From: an uncultured Cytophagaceae bacterium
GTDB taxonomy: Bacteria; Bacteroidota; Bacteroidia; Cytophagales; Spirosomataceae
Length of the DNA: 33,053 nt
Direction: 5' to 3'
NCBI GenBank assembly: GCA_903898715.1
Contig: CAIUGL010000125.1
Span: forward strand, 1-33,053
The notes under the pieces were generated by a model. The model was not told the origin of the DNA, made no database searches, and was given only the letters and a program-made list of their open reading frames with translations. A program made the translations under genes and the position numbers. Positions within the stretch are counted from its first letter, which is position 1. Every line of letters begins with the position of its first letter. Positions 15,630 to 23,813 of the stretch are shown one piece after another.

Positions 15630-17023
15630 ATTTTATAATATTGCTCCCAGCCTTTTCTTGGCTCAGGACCGGCAAGTAATTTGTTTGCCAAAGCGTTATT
15701 CGTGATTTGTTTTGTGTTGCGATCGAAGGCCAAATGCGCATTTAACCGTTGGGCCAACACCCCTAAGGCAAACACCTGACTCAATGGTCCTGCGATTTCA
15801 AAACGAGAACGAGTTTGTTCTTGTCCCATGCACCCTTTAAGGAAATTAGCATAATGGTTGGATGGACTTTTCATTACCTCTGGTAACTTGATGTCTTTCG
15901 CCGCATCGCCGATTATGGAGAGCGTAGAGCCATGTGATCCACCTTTAAATGTCAAATCTTTACCATAAATAATCTTCCCTGGATTTAATTTCGCAGGCTG
16001 GATTTTACCATTACTAGCCGGCGGAATATTCGGATCTAATTCAGTTGTCCCATAGTTTTGAGGAACTGCAGGTAGGTTATTTAAGCCGTCATACCAGGTA
16101 ATATCCATGGCAGGCATGTCTTTTCTTTTCGGGAATTTAAATTGGATGGTGGATGACATCGGATAGAAAAATGCATTGTGGCCGTCGGCACGAAGCATAT
16201 TAATCTCGGTAGGTAATCCCAATTCTAAAAATTCATGTGCGGTATCCATAATATGTGCCCCCCAATCTCCTAAGGCACCTAAACCATAATCGAACCAACA
16301 GCGCCATTGGCCATTGACAAAATCCTTTTGATAATCATGCGTTTGCGCGACACCTTGCCAAATATCCCAGTCTAAAGTTGATGGAATTGGTTCCGCAGGA
16401 GGGAAGTTTTTTATGTTTGGATCCCAACCATGCCATCTGCGTGGCGAGTTCATGTGGGCGGTCATAGAGGTGACATCTTTGATGATACCAGCCTCTTTCC
16501 ATGCTTTAAATTGGAAGAAATTAGCTTCTGAGTGACCCTGGTTACCCATTTGGGTAACTAATTTAGGATGCTTTTTAGCCGCAGCCATCATAAGTTCTAT
16601 TTCCTGGAAGGTACGCGCCATCGGTTTTTCAACGAAAACGTGTTTCCCTAATCCAAGAGCCATCATAGTAATCGGGAAATGAGAGTGATCTGGAACACCG
16701 ATCGCCACCGCTTCTATCTGATTGCCCATTTGGTCAAACATCTTGCGGAAATCTTGAAAACGCGGAACGTTTGGAAATTTCTCTAATACTTTTAGTGTTT
16801 GTGGAGCACCCATATCCACGTCACAAAGTGCGACAATTTCAGCCAGTCCTGTGTTGAATAAAGACATTACATCAGATCCACCTTGATTACCGATACCGAT
16901 ACAAGCAAGTTTAACTTTCTCGCCAGCATTTCTACCATGTAAAATATTGGGGAATGCAGCTGCAGCTGTGATGAGAGCGGAATTTTTTAGAAAATCCCGG
17001 CGGGAATTGTTTTGATTTGTCAT
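15626..17023 (-). CDS. Tat-exported Gfo/Idh/MocA-family oxidoreductase
   Basis: A 465-aa protein with a clear Tat signal (SRRDFLKNSALITAAAAFP). The Rossmann motif is GIGNQGGSD at 43-51. PDHSHFPI and the catalytic EKP motif (VFVEKPMA, Lys133) follow, with the C-terminal substrate domain (GLGALGDWGAHIMDTAHEF). The protein is only distantly similar to the oxidoreductase at 6305-7795 and has the intact EKP. It probably oxidises a sugar or inositol-like compound in the periplasm. It is the only gene of its transcription unit; its neighbours upstream are on the same strand but 43 bases away. Confidence 0.92.
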   Translation of the reverse strand: MTNQNNSRRDFLKNSALITAAAAFPNILHGRNAGEKVKLACIGIGNQGGSDVMSLFNTGLAEIVALCDVDMGAPQTLKVLEKFPNVPRFQDFRKMFDQMGNQIEAVAIGVPDHSHFPITMMALGLGKHVFVEKPMARTFQEIELMMAAAKKHPKLVTQMGNQGHSEANFFQFKAWKEAGIIKDVTSMTAHMNSPRRWHGWDPNIKNFPPAEPIPSTLDWDIWQGVAQTHDYQKDFVNGQWRCWFDYGLGALGDWGAHIMDTAHEFLELGLPTEINMLRADGHNAFFYPMSSTIQFKFPKRKDMPAMDITWYDGLNNLPAVPQNYGTTELDPNIPPASNGKIQPAKLNPGKIIYGKDLTFKGGSHGSTLSIIGDAAKDIKLPEVMKSPSNHYANFLKGCMGQEQTRSRFEIAGPLSQVFALGVLAQRLNAHLAFDRNTKQITNNALANKLLAGPEPRKGWEQYYKI

Positions 17024-17066
17024 AGGTTTGGGGTGTTTGAGTATTAAAGACGTAGATGGAACTGAT

Positions 17067-17609
17067 TTACTTAATTTGACACCTTTCTTCCTTACAATCC
17101 GCCTCCATTTCCTTCCGTGTAATATTTGTCAAATTTGATTTAAGAATCTCACGCTTTTCCTGTGATATTTTTCGAATGAACTTGCCTTCACAAAATCGCC
17201 TTAATTCGGTGTCATTTGATAAAATGAGTCCGGGAACTTCCACTAAATTCCCCAAATCATCTTTAGCAGCCATGGTGAAGTAACATGAATTCGTATGGCG
17301 TACAATGCCATTTTGAGGTTTGAAACATTCCACCCGCATGCCCACAATCATGGTTGTCCGGCCCACATAATTGACCGATGCTTTAATCTCTACTAGATCA
17401 CCCACTTCGACTGGACTTTTGAATTCGACACCTTCCACCGCTACCGTCACACAATACTGATGACTATGCTTCGAAGCACAGATGTAAGCTACTTTGTCAA
17501 GTAGTGATAAAATGATTCCCCCATGGACCTTGCCACCAAAATTGGCATACGAAGGGATCATTAGTTCGGTATAGGTTGTTTCTGAATCTCGGACTTCTTT
17601 ATATTGCAT
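17067..17609 (-). CDS. Acyl-CoA thioesterase (hotdog fold)
   Basis: A 180-aa protein started at the ATG at 17609; a TTG two codons upstream falls inside a promoter box. It has the hotdog-fold pattern of acyl-CoA hydrolases: NFGGKVHGGIILSLLDKVA with the Gly-rich substrate turn, VTVAVEGVEFKSPVEVGD, and SVNYVGRTTMIVGMRVE. These enzymes release free fatty acids from CoA in the cytoplasm. The C-terminal 40 residues are charged and outside the fold. It is divergent from the Dabb-domain gene. Confidence 0.88.
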   Translation of the reverse strand: MQYKEVRDSETTYTELMIPSYANFGGKVHGGIILSLLDKVAYICASKHSHQYCVTVAVEGVEFKSPVEVGDLVEIKASVNYVGRTTMIVGMRVECFKPQNGIVRHTNSCYFTMAAKDDLGNLVEVPGLILSNDTELRRFCEGKFIRKISQEKREILKSNLTNITRKEMEADCKEERCQIK

Positions 17610-17612
17610 CCC

Positions 17613-17620
17613 CAAATCTA
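17613..17620 (-). promoter_or_regulatory. TAnnTTTG -7 box for the thioesterase gene
   Basis: On the minus strand the box is TAGATTTG, an exact match, ending three bases before the ATG at 17609. A TTTG lies 24 bases upstream of it, slightly longer than the usual spacing. It supports the chosen start and a near-leaderless transcript. Confidence 0.45.
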
Positions 17621-17659
17621 TTCAATTTTTGCCTAACTTTAAATCAAATAAATGAACCT

Positions 17660-18043
17660 ATGAAACGAAGAACATTTTTGGCTGCTACTCCGCTGATCGG
17701 AGCTGCTTTGCCTTCTCAAAACACATCAGCTGAACCTAAATTATTACACCACGTATTTTTTTGGTTGAAAAATCCGGGTAACGCAGCTGATCGCGCCCAA
17801 CTAATTAAAGGATTAAAGTCTCTCTCAGGTATTCCAAGTATACAAAAAATGCATATTGGCGTACTAGCCTCTACGGAAAAAAGAGAGGTCGTTGACACAT
17901 CTTGGGACGTTTCCGAACTCATGTATTTTCATAATGAGGCTGGACAAAAAATTTACCAAGACCATCCCATCCACGTCGATTTTGTCAAAAACTACAGCCA
18001 CTTATGGCAAAAAGTTATCGTATATGATTCCGTAGATGTATAA
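17660..18043 (+). CDS. Dabb (stress-responsive alpha/beta-barrel) domain protein, exported
   Basis: A 127-aa protein started at 17660, where a leader begins (MKRRTFLAATPLIGAALPSQ) that looks Tat-like. The rest is one Dabb domain: LLHHVFFWLKNPGNAADR, LIKGLKSLSGIPSI, HIGVLASTEKREVVDTSWDV and YFHNEAGQKIYQDHPIHVDFV. Dabb domains form dimeric barrels; no enzymatic role can be assigned. Secreted Dabb proteins are frequent beside Gfo/Idh/MocA genes in Bacteroidota, which fits this neighbourhood. It starts 50 bases from the divergent thioesterase. Confidence 0.85.
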   Translation: MKRRTFLAATPLIGAALPSQNTSAEPKLLHHVFFWLKNPGNAADRAQLIKGLKSLSGIPSIQKMHIGVLASTEKREVVDTSWDVSELMYFHNEAGQKIYQDHPIHVDFVKNYSHLWQKVIVYDSVDV

Positions 18044-18050
18044 CGGATAA

Positions 18051-18081
18051 ACGCTGCCTAGGTCTACGACAGCGGCAGCAT
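18051..18081 (-). terminator. Candidate terminator of the Rieske/cytochrome operon
   Basis: ATGCTGCC and GGCAGCGT arms (minus strand) form a stem of up to 8 bp with one G-U pair, 66 bases past the cytochrome stop. The T-tract is short (GTTTATCC). The arms are nearly the same as those of the terminator at 21206-21244. Confidence 0.4.
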
Positions 18082-18146
18082 GAATCGTTGTATTCGGTGT
18101 AAAGCGCTAAGCTTGGATTTGATTATAGTAGTACAACGTATTACCC

Positions 18147-19211
18147 TTAATTATTGATCGATCCTGCATTAATCCAGGACTTGATTTGACTGACCTCGCA
18201 GGTACTTAAGGTACTAGTTGCAGAGGGCATTGGTATGAAGCCTGTTTGATGCGCAATTGATCCATAAAGTTTACCATTGACTGCATATTTTTGTACCTGT
18301 GTATAGGTTGCCAAATCAATATTTCCCGACGGCTTCGTACCACTATGACATCCGATGCAATTAGTCTTTAAAATCGGCAGGACCGTAGCTTTGAAGCTAA
18401 TATTAGTTGTCACACAATTCGTAGCAGACGCATCACACGAATTATTTTTAGCCCCTTGCTTAATCCAAGTTAACACGGAATTAATTTGATCCGCTGGCAA
18501 TGATCCTGCTGGTGGCATGCGATCCTCTCCCGTGGCGATCAAAGACCTGTATAAATCGCTGCTAACAGGATTACTCACCCTCACCTCACGCATAATGTTC
18601 GTGTAATCCGTCAGAATGACGCCATCTTTTTTAGAAATAGCATCATGACATCCACTCAACGCACAATTAGACACGATTAAGGGTAGAATTTTTTGTTTAA
18701 AATAAACGGTATCCGGGCTACACGTCACCAATGATGGTGGCTGAACTGAAGGGATGTTAATCACAGGGTCGATTGGATTCATCGGATTTAAGTCAACTAA
18801 AATACTTCCTGATGGCGATGAACCCCGAATCCATTTTCGGATGATCGTAATATCACATACGTTTAACTTCATTGTTGCCGAAGGCATCGGTTTGTACCCC
18901 GACGCATGCGTTATGGAACCATAAAGTTTTCCGTTCTTCACATACGGGGTGATTTTGGCATAGCTGGAAAGATCCACGCCCCCACTGGCAATGTTTGCCG
19001 AGTGACATGCGATGCAATTGGCCTGCAAGATTGGCCAAACCGATTTGTCAAAGGAAATAAGCATCGTATCACACAATGCATTTGTGCCAGGAATTTCTTT
19101 GATGGTTGTGTCAATAACAACTCCGCCACCCGAAGGCTGGACAGGCAAATTTTTGTCTTGTAAGCATGCCCAAAAGCAAAGCGCAATAACTAAAAACAGC
19201 AGGTGTTTCAT
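18147..19211 (-). CDS. Lipoprotein with three c-type cytochrome-like domains
   Basis: A 354-aa lipoprotein (lipobox LCFWAC, Cys16). Three heme-binding sites are visible: CIACH (66-70), CALSGCH (183-189) and CIGCH (285-289). The middle one is CX4CH rather than CXXCH. Each domain has a later Met in PMPS or RMPP (about 109, 232, 328) that could be the second heme ligand. Domains 1 and 3 share NGKLYGSI...PMPSAT and are a recent internal duplication; domain 2 is different. The domains resemble planctomycete-type cytochrome C modules. As the last gene of the Rieske/DUF5777/YceI operon, it could pass electrons at the outer side of the membrane. This is inference. Confidence 0.9.
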   Translation of the reverse strand: MKHLLFLVIALCFWACLQDKNLPVQPSGGGVVIDTTIKEIPGTNALCDTMLISFDKSVWPILQANCIACHSANIASGGVDLSSYAKITPYVKNGKLYGSITHASGYKPMPSATMKLNVCDITIIRKWIRGSSPSGSILVDLNPMNPIDPVINIPSVQPPSLVTCSPDTVYFKQKILPLIVSNCALSGCHDAISKKDGVILTDYTNIMREVRVSNPVSSDLYRSLIATGEDRMPPAGSLPADQINSVLTWIKQGAKNNSCDASATNCVTTNISFKATVLPILKTNCIGCHSGTKPSGNIDLATYTQVQKYAVNGKLYGSIAHQTGFIPMPSATSTLSTCEVSQIKSWINAGSINN

Positions 19212-19212
19212 C

Positions 19213-19749
19213 TTAGCGTAGGGTATATGTGATGTTCCCTTTTACTTTGATGACCTCAGCTATTTTCTTAAAGACGATTTTAGGAATATCAATCTTGTAT
19301 TCATCCAAATGTATATCAAATAGGCACGTTAATGCTACTGTTTTACCAGTTGAAACCAAGGTCCCCTTTAATTCGACTGGTCGAGAAACCCCATGAATCG
19401 TTGCCGTACCCGCCGCCGTGACCGCATAAGTCCCAGCGACTTTTAAATCAATGGACTCCTTAATTTTACCTTTAAATGTCGCATTAGGGTACTTATCCGT
19501 CTCCAAATAATTTTCGTTGAAATGCTCTTGCATCAACTTATTCGGAAAGATAAAATTAGTTACGCGCATCTGAACAGCCACTTCATTCGTCGCTGAATTA
19601 ATGATACTACCCACTTGCTTATTAACCGCGTCAATATCCTCCATCGGAGTTTTTGAGAAAAACGAAATTTCACCTGTCTGCGTAGTGAATAGTTGTGCAT
19701 TTGCAGTCCAAACTAGGCAAATGAAAAAGAGCGTGATCAGGTATTTCAT
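19213..19749 (-). CDS. YceI-family periplasmic protein
   Basis: A 178-aa protein with signal peptide (MKYLITLFFICLVWTANAQ). The YceI lipocalin-like fold is seen in GEISFFSKTPMEDIDAVN, VQMRVTNFIF, YLETDKYPNATFKG and the late GTATIHGVSRPVELKGTL. YceI proteins bind isoprenoid lipids such as quinones. The gene starts on the last base of the DUF5777 stop and ends one base from the cytochrome start, so the four genes are one operon. A quinone-binding partner next to Rieske and cytochrome proteins is attractive but unproven. Confidence 0.92.
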   Translation of the reverse strand: MKYLITLFFICLVWTANAQLFTTQTGEISFFSKTPMEDIDAVNKQVGSIINSATNEVAVQMRVTNFIFPNKLMQEHFNENYLETDKYPNATFKGKIKESIDLKVAGTYAVTAAGTATIHGVSRPVELKGTLVSTGKTVALTCLFDIHLDEYKIDIPKIVFKKIAEVIKVKGNITYTLR

Positions 19750-20669
19750 TATTTCTTGATTTTTGGTTCGAAACTAAACGTTCGGGCAATATTGAAGCCA
19801 TAAAATATGTCCCCATTTTCCCAGGAGCCTATCGTTTGACCAATAAAATGTTTCTCAATCATCCCACGCGAATTACTCACATGCAATTGAAATACGTGAC
19901 CACCCGTTTCAATGTCAAAGCCGATGGCAAATGAATTATGATACGGGTATTTTTGACCTGCCGATTCTTCATATTCATCCTTCTCAACGAGATTATAATA
20001 ATATTCGGCTGACACACTCAAGCGATTGTTCAGTTTATAGCGTCCCCCAAATCCCATCGCCGCCTGCGTATTTTCCATATAAACGCTTTCCGCTAAGTTA
20101 TTATGTAAAATCGTGGGCATCAATTGTAAGGATAACTTATCCGAAAACTTTCGGGCTATCAATACCTGGCCGAGGTAGCTTTGACGTTGCAGATTATTGT
20201 AAAATCGCATCACCGTTCCTGATTCCATCGTATATCCCGTTTTCATCGTATTGCTAGCCACACTACCAAAAGCCGTCACCGTCACCGGCATCTTATTCGA
20301 TTGGCGGAGCACCTTGTATTTCGCAAAGGTATCATACGTTTTTTCGATGGTGGACCGACCAGCACCCACCAGTAAATTATCCGTAACGGCATACTCCAAT
20401 CCCAAGCGAATACGCGCCTCATCCAGACCAAAAAAATTATCAATAAATCCAGAATTAATCGCCCCAAACCGATGAGAGATCCAAAAATTAACATGCTGTT
20501 TAGCAATCGTTTCAACCGATTGTCCATTGATCAACCGGGAAGCTTTAAATGTTGCCAAGGTGTAAGTTGGCTTTTTAGCATCTTCTTTTTCTAGCATGGC
20601 CAACAAGTCATCTTGCGCAACAAGTTGAAACGAACTCAGCAGTCCACATAACAGGAGTAACCTATGCAT
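19749..20669 (-). CDS. DUF5777 family beta-barrel protein
   Basis: A 306-aa protein started at the ATG at 20669; an upstream GTG two codons earlier is in frame. The signal peptide is MHRLLLLCGLLSSFQLVAQ. The remainder has alternating strands ending in aromatic residues (FWISHRFGAINSGFIDNFFG, RIRLGLEYAVTDNLLVGAGR, YEYYYN-type strands) and a C-terminal strand pattern typical of an outer-membrane barrel. It matches DUF5777, which has no assigned function. The start overlaps the Rieske gene by eight bases. It may provide the outer-membrane element of the redox operon. Confidence 0.85.
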   Translation of the reverse strand: MHRLLLLCGLLSSFQLVAQDDLLAMLEKEDAKKPTYTLATFKASRLINGQSVETIAKQHVNFWISHRFGAINSGFIDNFFGLDEARIRLGLEYAVTDNLLVGAGRSTIEKTYDTFAKYKVLRQSNKMPVTVTAFGSVASNTMKTGYTMESGTVMRFYNNLQRQSYLGQVLIARKFSDKLSLQLMPTILHNNLAESVYMENTQAAMGFGGRYKLNNRLSVSAEYYYNLVEKDEYEESAGQKYPYHNSFAIGFDIETGGHVFQLHVSNSRGMIEKHFIGQTIGSWENGDIFYGFNIARTFSFEPKIKK

Positions 20670-21090
20670 ATACACGTAAAGTTGTGCCCGTAAGAGCCGT
20701 TTTATAAGAAGCTATAGCTTTGTTGGTCACCGATAATGCCGTACCCGTCGTACTAAACGTTGCGCCATGTGCTGAGCAATAAAAGTTAGTGCCATTGTAA
20801 ACAACTTGCGCTCGGCCTTCATGCGAGCAAATTTGCGTCACCGCAGCAAAGCTTGTCGCAGATACACGCGCGATAACGACCTGATTGTAAATCACATATT
20901 TACCTACGGTATTTAATGCCGTATAGGCTGCATTTGATAAATCAAGGGTAAAGTCAATGGCTGATGCAGGACCTACAGATTCGTTTTGACATGAGCTTAA
21001 GCTGGCGGCACCGCAATAAACAGCTAGTAAAGAAGCTCCTTTAAATCCCAAAGATTTCAAGAATTCGTGGCGTTGTATTTTAGTAGACAT
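20662..21090 (-). CDS. Rieske 2Fe-2S lipoprotein (operon leader)
   Basis: A 142-aa protein. The N-terminus (KIQRHEFLKSLGFKG) is Tat-like and is followed by a lipobox-like LSSC (Cys34). The Rieske cluster ligands are in ICSHEG (Cys88, His90) and FYCSAHGA (Cys105, His108), both complete. The domain is minimal, without an attached oxygenase or cytochrome. It is the first gene of the operon that continues with DUF5777, YceI and the three-site cytochrome. It may carry electrons between a quinone pool and the cytochrome, but no such step is demonstrated by the sequence. Confidence 0.92.
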   Translation of the reverse strand: MSTKIQRHEFLKSLGFKGASLLAVYCGAASLSSCQNESVGPASAIDFTLDLSNAAYTALNTVGKYVIYNQVVIARVSATSFAAVTQICSHEGRAQVVYNGTNFYCSAHGATFSTTGTALSVTNKAIASYKTALTGTTLRVYA

Positions 21091-21205
21091 GTATGATTGG
21101 GTTAATGTGGTGGCAATTTAACGCATTTTTGACGCAACTCGTATCTCTTTTTTCCTGATTATCATCAGTATAACTCATTTGATTTTTATTAACCTATCAT
21201 AGTCC

Positions 21206-21244
21206 AAAAAAAACGCTGCCGAAATCCTCAGACTCGCGGCAGCG
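21206..21244 (-). terminator. Intrinsic terminator of the sugar dehydrogenase gene
   Basis: On the minus strand CGCTGCCG (from 21244) and CGGCAGCG (to 21214) form an 8-bp GC-rich stem followed by eight T (the A-run 21206-21213 on plus). It lies 24 bases past the dehydrogenase stop. It separates that gene from the Rieske operon on the same strand. Confidence 0.85.
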
Positions 21245-21267
21245 CTTACATGTAATTCCACTGAGAC

Positions 21268-22656
21268 TTATGGTCGAACCCTAAATACCATCCCTGGGTT
21301 TTCCGTAGCTACATATAAATAACCATCAACACCCATTTTGACATTACGCATTCTACCAAGATTCACAAGAACCTTTTCCTGCTTAACAACTTTATTGTTC
21401 TTAATTACACATCGGTTCAAGTAGTTGAAACGTAGAGAGCCAACCATCAAATTGCCCTTCCAAGCTGGATATTTATCACTGTCAATAAAGGCTAATCCCG
21501 AAGGTGCAATAGAAGGAATCCAATATGAGATGGGTTGCTCCATACCTTCTTTTTTAGAAATAGCCGAAATTGGTTTGCCATCGTAGTTGATGCCATAGGT
21601 GATGGTAGGCCAACCGTAATTTTTGCCTGCCTGAATGATATTAATTTCATCTCCTCCACGAGGACCATGTTCCGTTTCCCAAATCGCACCGGTTGTTGGA
21701 TTCAATGTCAATCCCTGCGGATTACGCTGACCATACGTATAAACACTCGGATGAGCAGATTTAGCAAAAGGGTTGTCGGCCGGAATACGCCCATCATCAT
21801 ACATCCGGTGAATTTTACCATTGTCATTATCTAATGCCTGTGGAAATACTTTTTCCATCCCGCGTTCTCCCACACTGAAAAACAACATTCCCTTTTTATC
21901 GAATGCCAAACGCGATCCAAAATGGTGGAATGTCTGTGTATAAGGCAAGGCTTCAAAAATCTCTTGCGACTCCACCCAGGCATTATTCATGATTTTTCCA
22001 CGGACGATTGCCGTTGAAGTTAAGGTTTTTCCACCTTCTGTTTTGAATTTGGAATAGGACATGTAGACCCAACCGTTCGTTGCATATTGTGGGTGTAGAA
22101 CAACATCTAATAATCCACCTTGACCTTTGGACATAACCTGAGGCGTACCAGCAACAAGCGTTTTATTTTTCTTTTGATCTACTAAATATAGTTTTCCTGA
22201 ACGATCCGAAATTAAATACTCAAGATTTGGTAGTTGAGCAAAACCCCAAGGGCTATCAAATCCGGTGGCAATCGTATCCAATTCCACGCGCATACCTTCT
22301 GACTGAAACACATTCGATGTAGGCTTATTGGCAAATTTGTATTGCTCAACTCCAGCCAAATTCTCAACAATTAAATCTGCTAATTTTTCAATTTCTTTCG
22401 CCGAAATCGTCTCTTTCCAAGTAGGCATGCCTAACTCGGGGTACCCATTCGTAATACTAGCGAGAATTTGTGCTTTTGAATTACCATGTTTCCATTGACG
22501 GTCAACGAATGCCTCTACTTTTTCACCGTGACAAGATGCACAGTATTGTGTGTATGTTTTTTCGGCGGGAGCCTCTTCGACAGGTTGCGTACGTAAGGAC
22601 ATGACGCTCAAAGAGCCAACTAGTAATACACTTAATCCAATTAATTTCTTTTGCAT
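21268..22656 (-). CDS. Soluble PQQ-type sugar dehydrogenase with N-terminal cytochrome c domain
   Basis: A 462-aa exported protein. After a signal peptide, one cytochrome c domain carries CASCH (39-43) and a candidate axial Met in LGMPTWKE. From about residue 115 it follows the glucose/sorbosone dehydrogenase beta-propeller: TGFDSPWGFAQLP, LYLVDQKKNKT, GGLLDVVLHP, HHFGSRLAFDKKG, YTYGQRNPQGL, ETEHGPRGGDEINI and a final GRMRNVKMG. The heme domain would pass electrons from the bound PQQ to the respiratory chain, in the periplasm. The PQQ requirement is from family knowledge; no PQQ synthesis genes are present here. It is divergent from the Kelch gene. Confidence 0.9.
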   Translation of the reverse strand: MQKKLIGLSVLLVGSLSVMSLRTQPVEEAPAEKTYTQYCASCHGEKVEAFVDRQWKHGNSKAQILASITNGYPELGMPTWKETISAKEIEKLADLIVENLAGVEQYKFANKPTSNVFQSEGMRVELDTIATGFDSPWGFAQLPNLEYLISDRSGKLYLVDQKKNKTLVAGTPQVMSKGQGGLLDVVLHPQYATNGWVYMSYSKFKTEGGKTLTSTAIVRGKIMNNAWVESQEIFEALPYTQTFHHFGSRLAFDKKGMLFFSVGERGMEKVFPQALDNDNGKIHRMYDDGRIPADNPFAKSAHPSVYTYGQRNPQGLTLNPTTGAIWETEHGPRGGDEINIIQAGKNYGWPTITYGINYDGKPISAISKKEGMEQPISYWIPSIAPSGLAFIDSDKYPAWKGNLMVGSLRFNYLNRCVIKNNKVVKQEKVLVNLGRMRNVKMGVDGYLYVATENPGMVFRVRP

Positions 22657-22754
22657 GATACCTATTATTAAGGGTACGAATCTAAGAAAAAAATAACAGT
22701 TTTAATATCCTGAGTTTAACAGGCAATTGCTACATTTAAAAAAAACCTATGCAC

Positions 22755-23726
22755 ATGAAATTATCGATACTTTTTGTTTTCATCAGCTCCGTAAGTCTCT
22801 TTGGTCAAATTCCCACCGGGTCGTGGAGCGCCGTAGAAGTTCAAACGAGTGGCGCTAAGCGTCATGAAAGTACATTTGTCAATTGCGATGGAGTATTTTA
22901 TGCGCTAGGTGGGCGAGGAAAGCGGCCAGTGGATGCCTATTATCCGAAACAAAATCGCTGGGAATTAGTGGCTGATGCGCCTTTTGAATTTCATCATTTT
23001 CAAGCTGTTTCATTTCAACATGAAATCTACGTGATCGGTGCGATGACAGGAAATTATCCGCATGAAAAGCCTTTGAGCAACATGTGGATCTTTAATCCTC
23101 GGACCAAAGTTTGGCGGGAAGGTGCGGCGATACCGGCTGACAGATTACGTGGTTCTGCCGGCGTAGTTGTTCGGAAAGATAAATTATACTTTGTGTCGGG
23201 AATTCAAGATGGACATTGGGACGGACATGTCAGATGGTTCGATGTGTTTGATCCGAAAACCAATCAATGGGAAAAATTGCCCGATGCTCCACGTGCGCGC
23301 GATCACTTCCAAGCTACCCTAGTAGGAGATAAATTATATGTAGCCGGTGGGCGTACTTCGCATGCCTCCATTGGGAAGGTTTTGAACGAGACGATTGGGG
23401 AAGTAGATGTATATGATTTTAAAAAAGGTAGCTGGACCACATTGGCTAATCCATTACCTACGCAGCGTGCCGGAAGTGCTTCAGTTGGCCATTTTCCTTA
23501 TTTAATCGTTATGCTGGGTGAAAGTACGGCCCAAACAAGCGCCCACGCAGAAGTAGAAGCGCTGGATGTTCGGTCGGGAGATTGGGTGAAATTTCCGTCA
23601 CTGAATCAAGGCCGACATGGCACCGGGGTGGTGAATTATAAGGGCAAATTGTATGTGGCCAATGGTAGCGCGAATCGGGGAGGAGGCCCTGAATTGAATT
23701 CCATCGAATGTTTACAGCTTAATTAA
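22755..23726 (+). CDS. Secreted Kelch-repeat protein
   Basis: A 323-aa protein started at the second ATG (MKLSILFVFISSVSLFGQ signal); an ATG two codons earlier is possible. About six Kelch units are visible, each with the Gly-Gly and Trp pattern: FYALGGRGKRPVDAYYP, YVIGAMTGNYP, YFVSGIQDGHWDGHVRWFD, YVAGGRTSHA and YVANGSANRGGG. The product is a beta-propeller with no catalytic motif that I can assign. It could bind carbohydrate or act as a scaffold. It lies upstream of two esterases, with 87 bp between. Confidence 0.88.
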   Translation: MKLSILFVFISSVSLFGQIPTGSWSAVEVQTSGAKRHESTFVNCDGVFYALGGRGKRPVDAYYPKQNRWELVADAPFEFHHFQAVSFQHEIYVIGAMTGNYPHEKPLSNMWIFNPRTKVWREGAAIPADRLRGSAGVVVRKDKLYFVSGIQDGHWDGHVRWFDVFDPKTNQWEKLPDAPRARDHFQATLVGDKLYVAGGRTSHASIGKVLNETIGEVDVYDFKKGSWTTLANPLPTQRAGSASVGHFPYLIVMLGESTAQTSAHAEVEALDVRSGDWVKFPSLNQGRHGTGVVNYKGKLYVANGSANRGGGPELNSIECLQLN

Positions 23727-23761
23727 GCAAGTCCCTACAGGGCCTCGTTGCTAGTTGGCAT

Positions 23762-23769
23762 TATTTTTG
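23762..23769 (+). promoter_or_regulatory. TAnnTTTG -7 box before the esterase pair
   Basis: TATTTTTG is an exact match, 44 bases before the ATG at 23814. A -33 TTG at normal spacing was not found, so confidence is low. Confidence 0.3.
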
Positions 23770-23813
23770 TATTATTGTATCATATTATTACAATAGAAAA
23801 ACCTATCAAACGA

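Noticed and set aside
17067-18043. Divergent thioesterase and Dabb genes as a toxin-antitoxin or other two-component unit
   Set aside because: Both belong to well-known families without such a role; the only link is the shared intergenic region.
22117-22125. CCTTTGG resembling the palindrome edge
   Set aside because: It is inside the sugar dehydrogenase coding sequence, has no second arm and is explained by codons.
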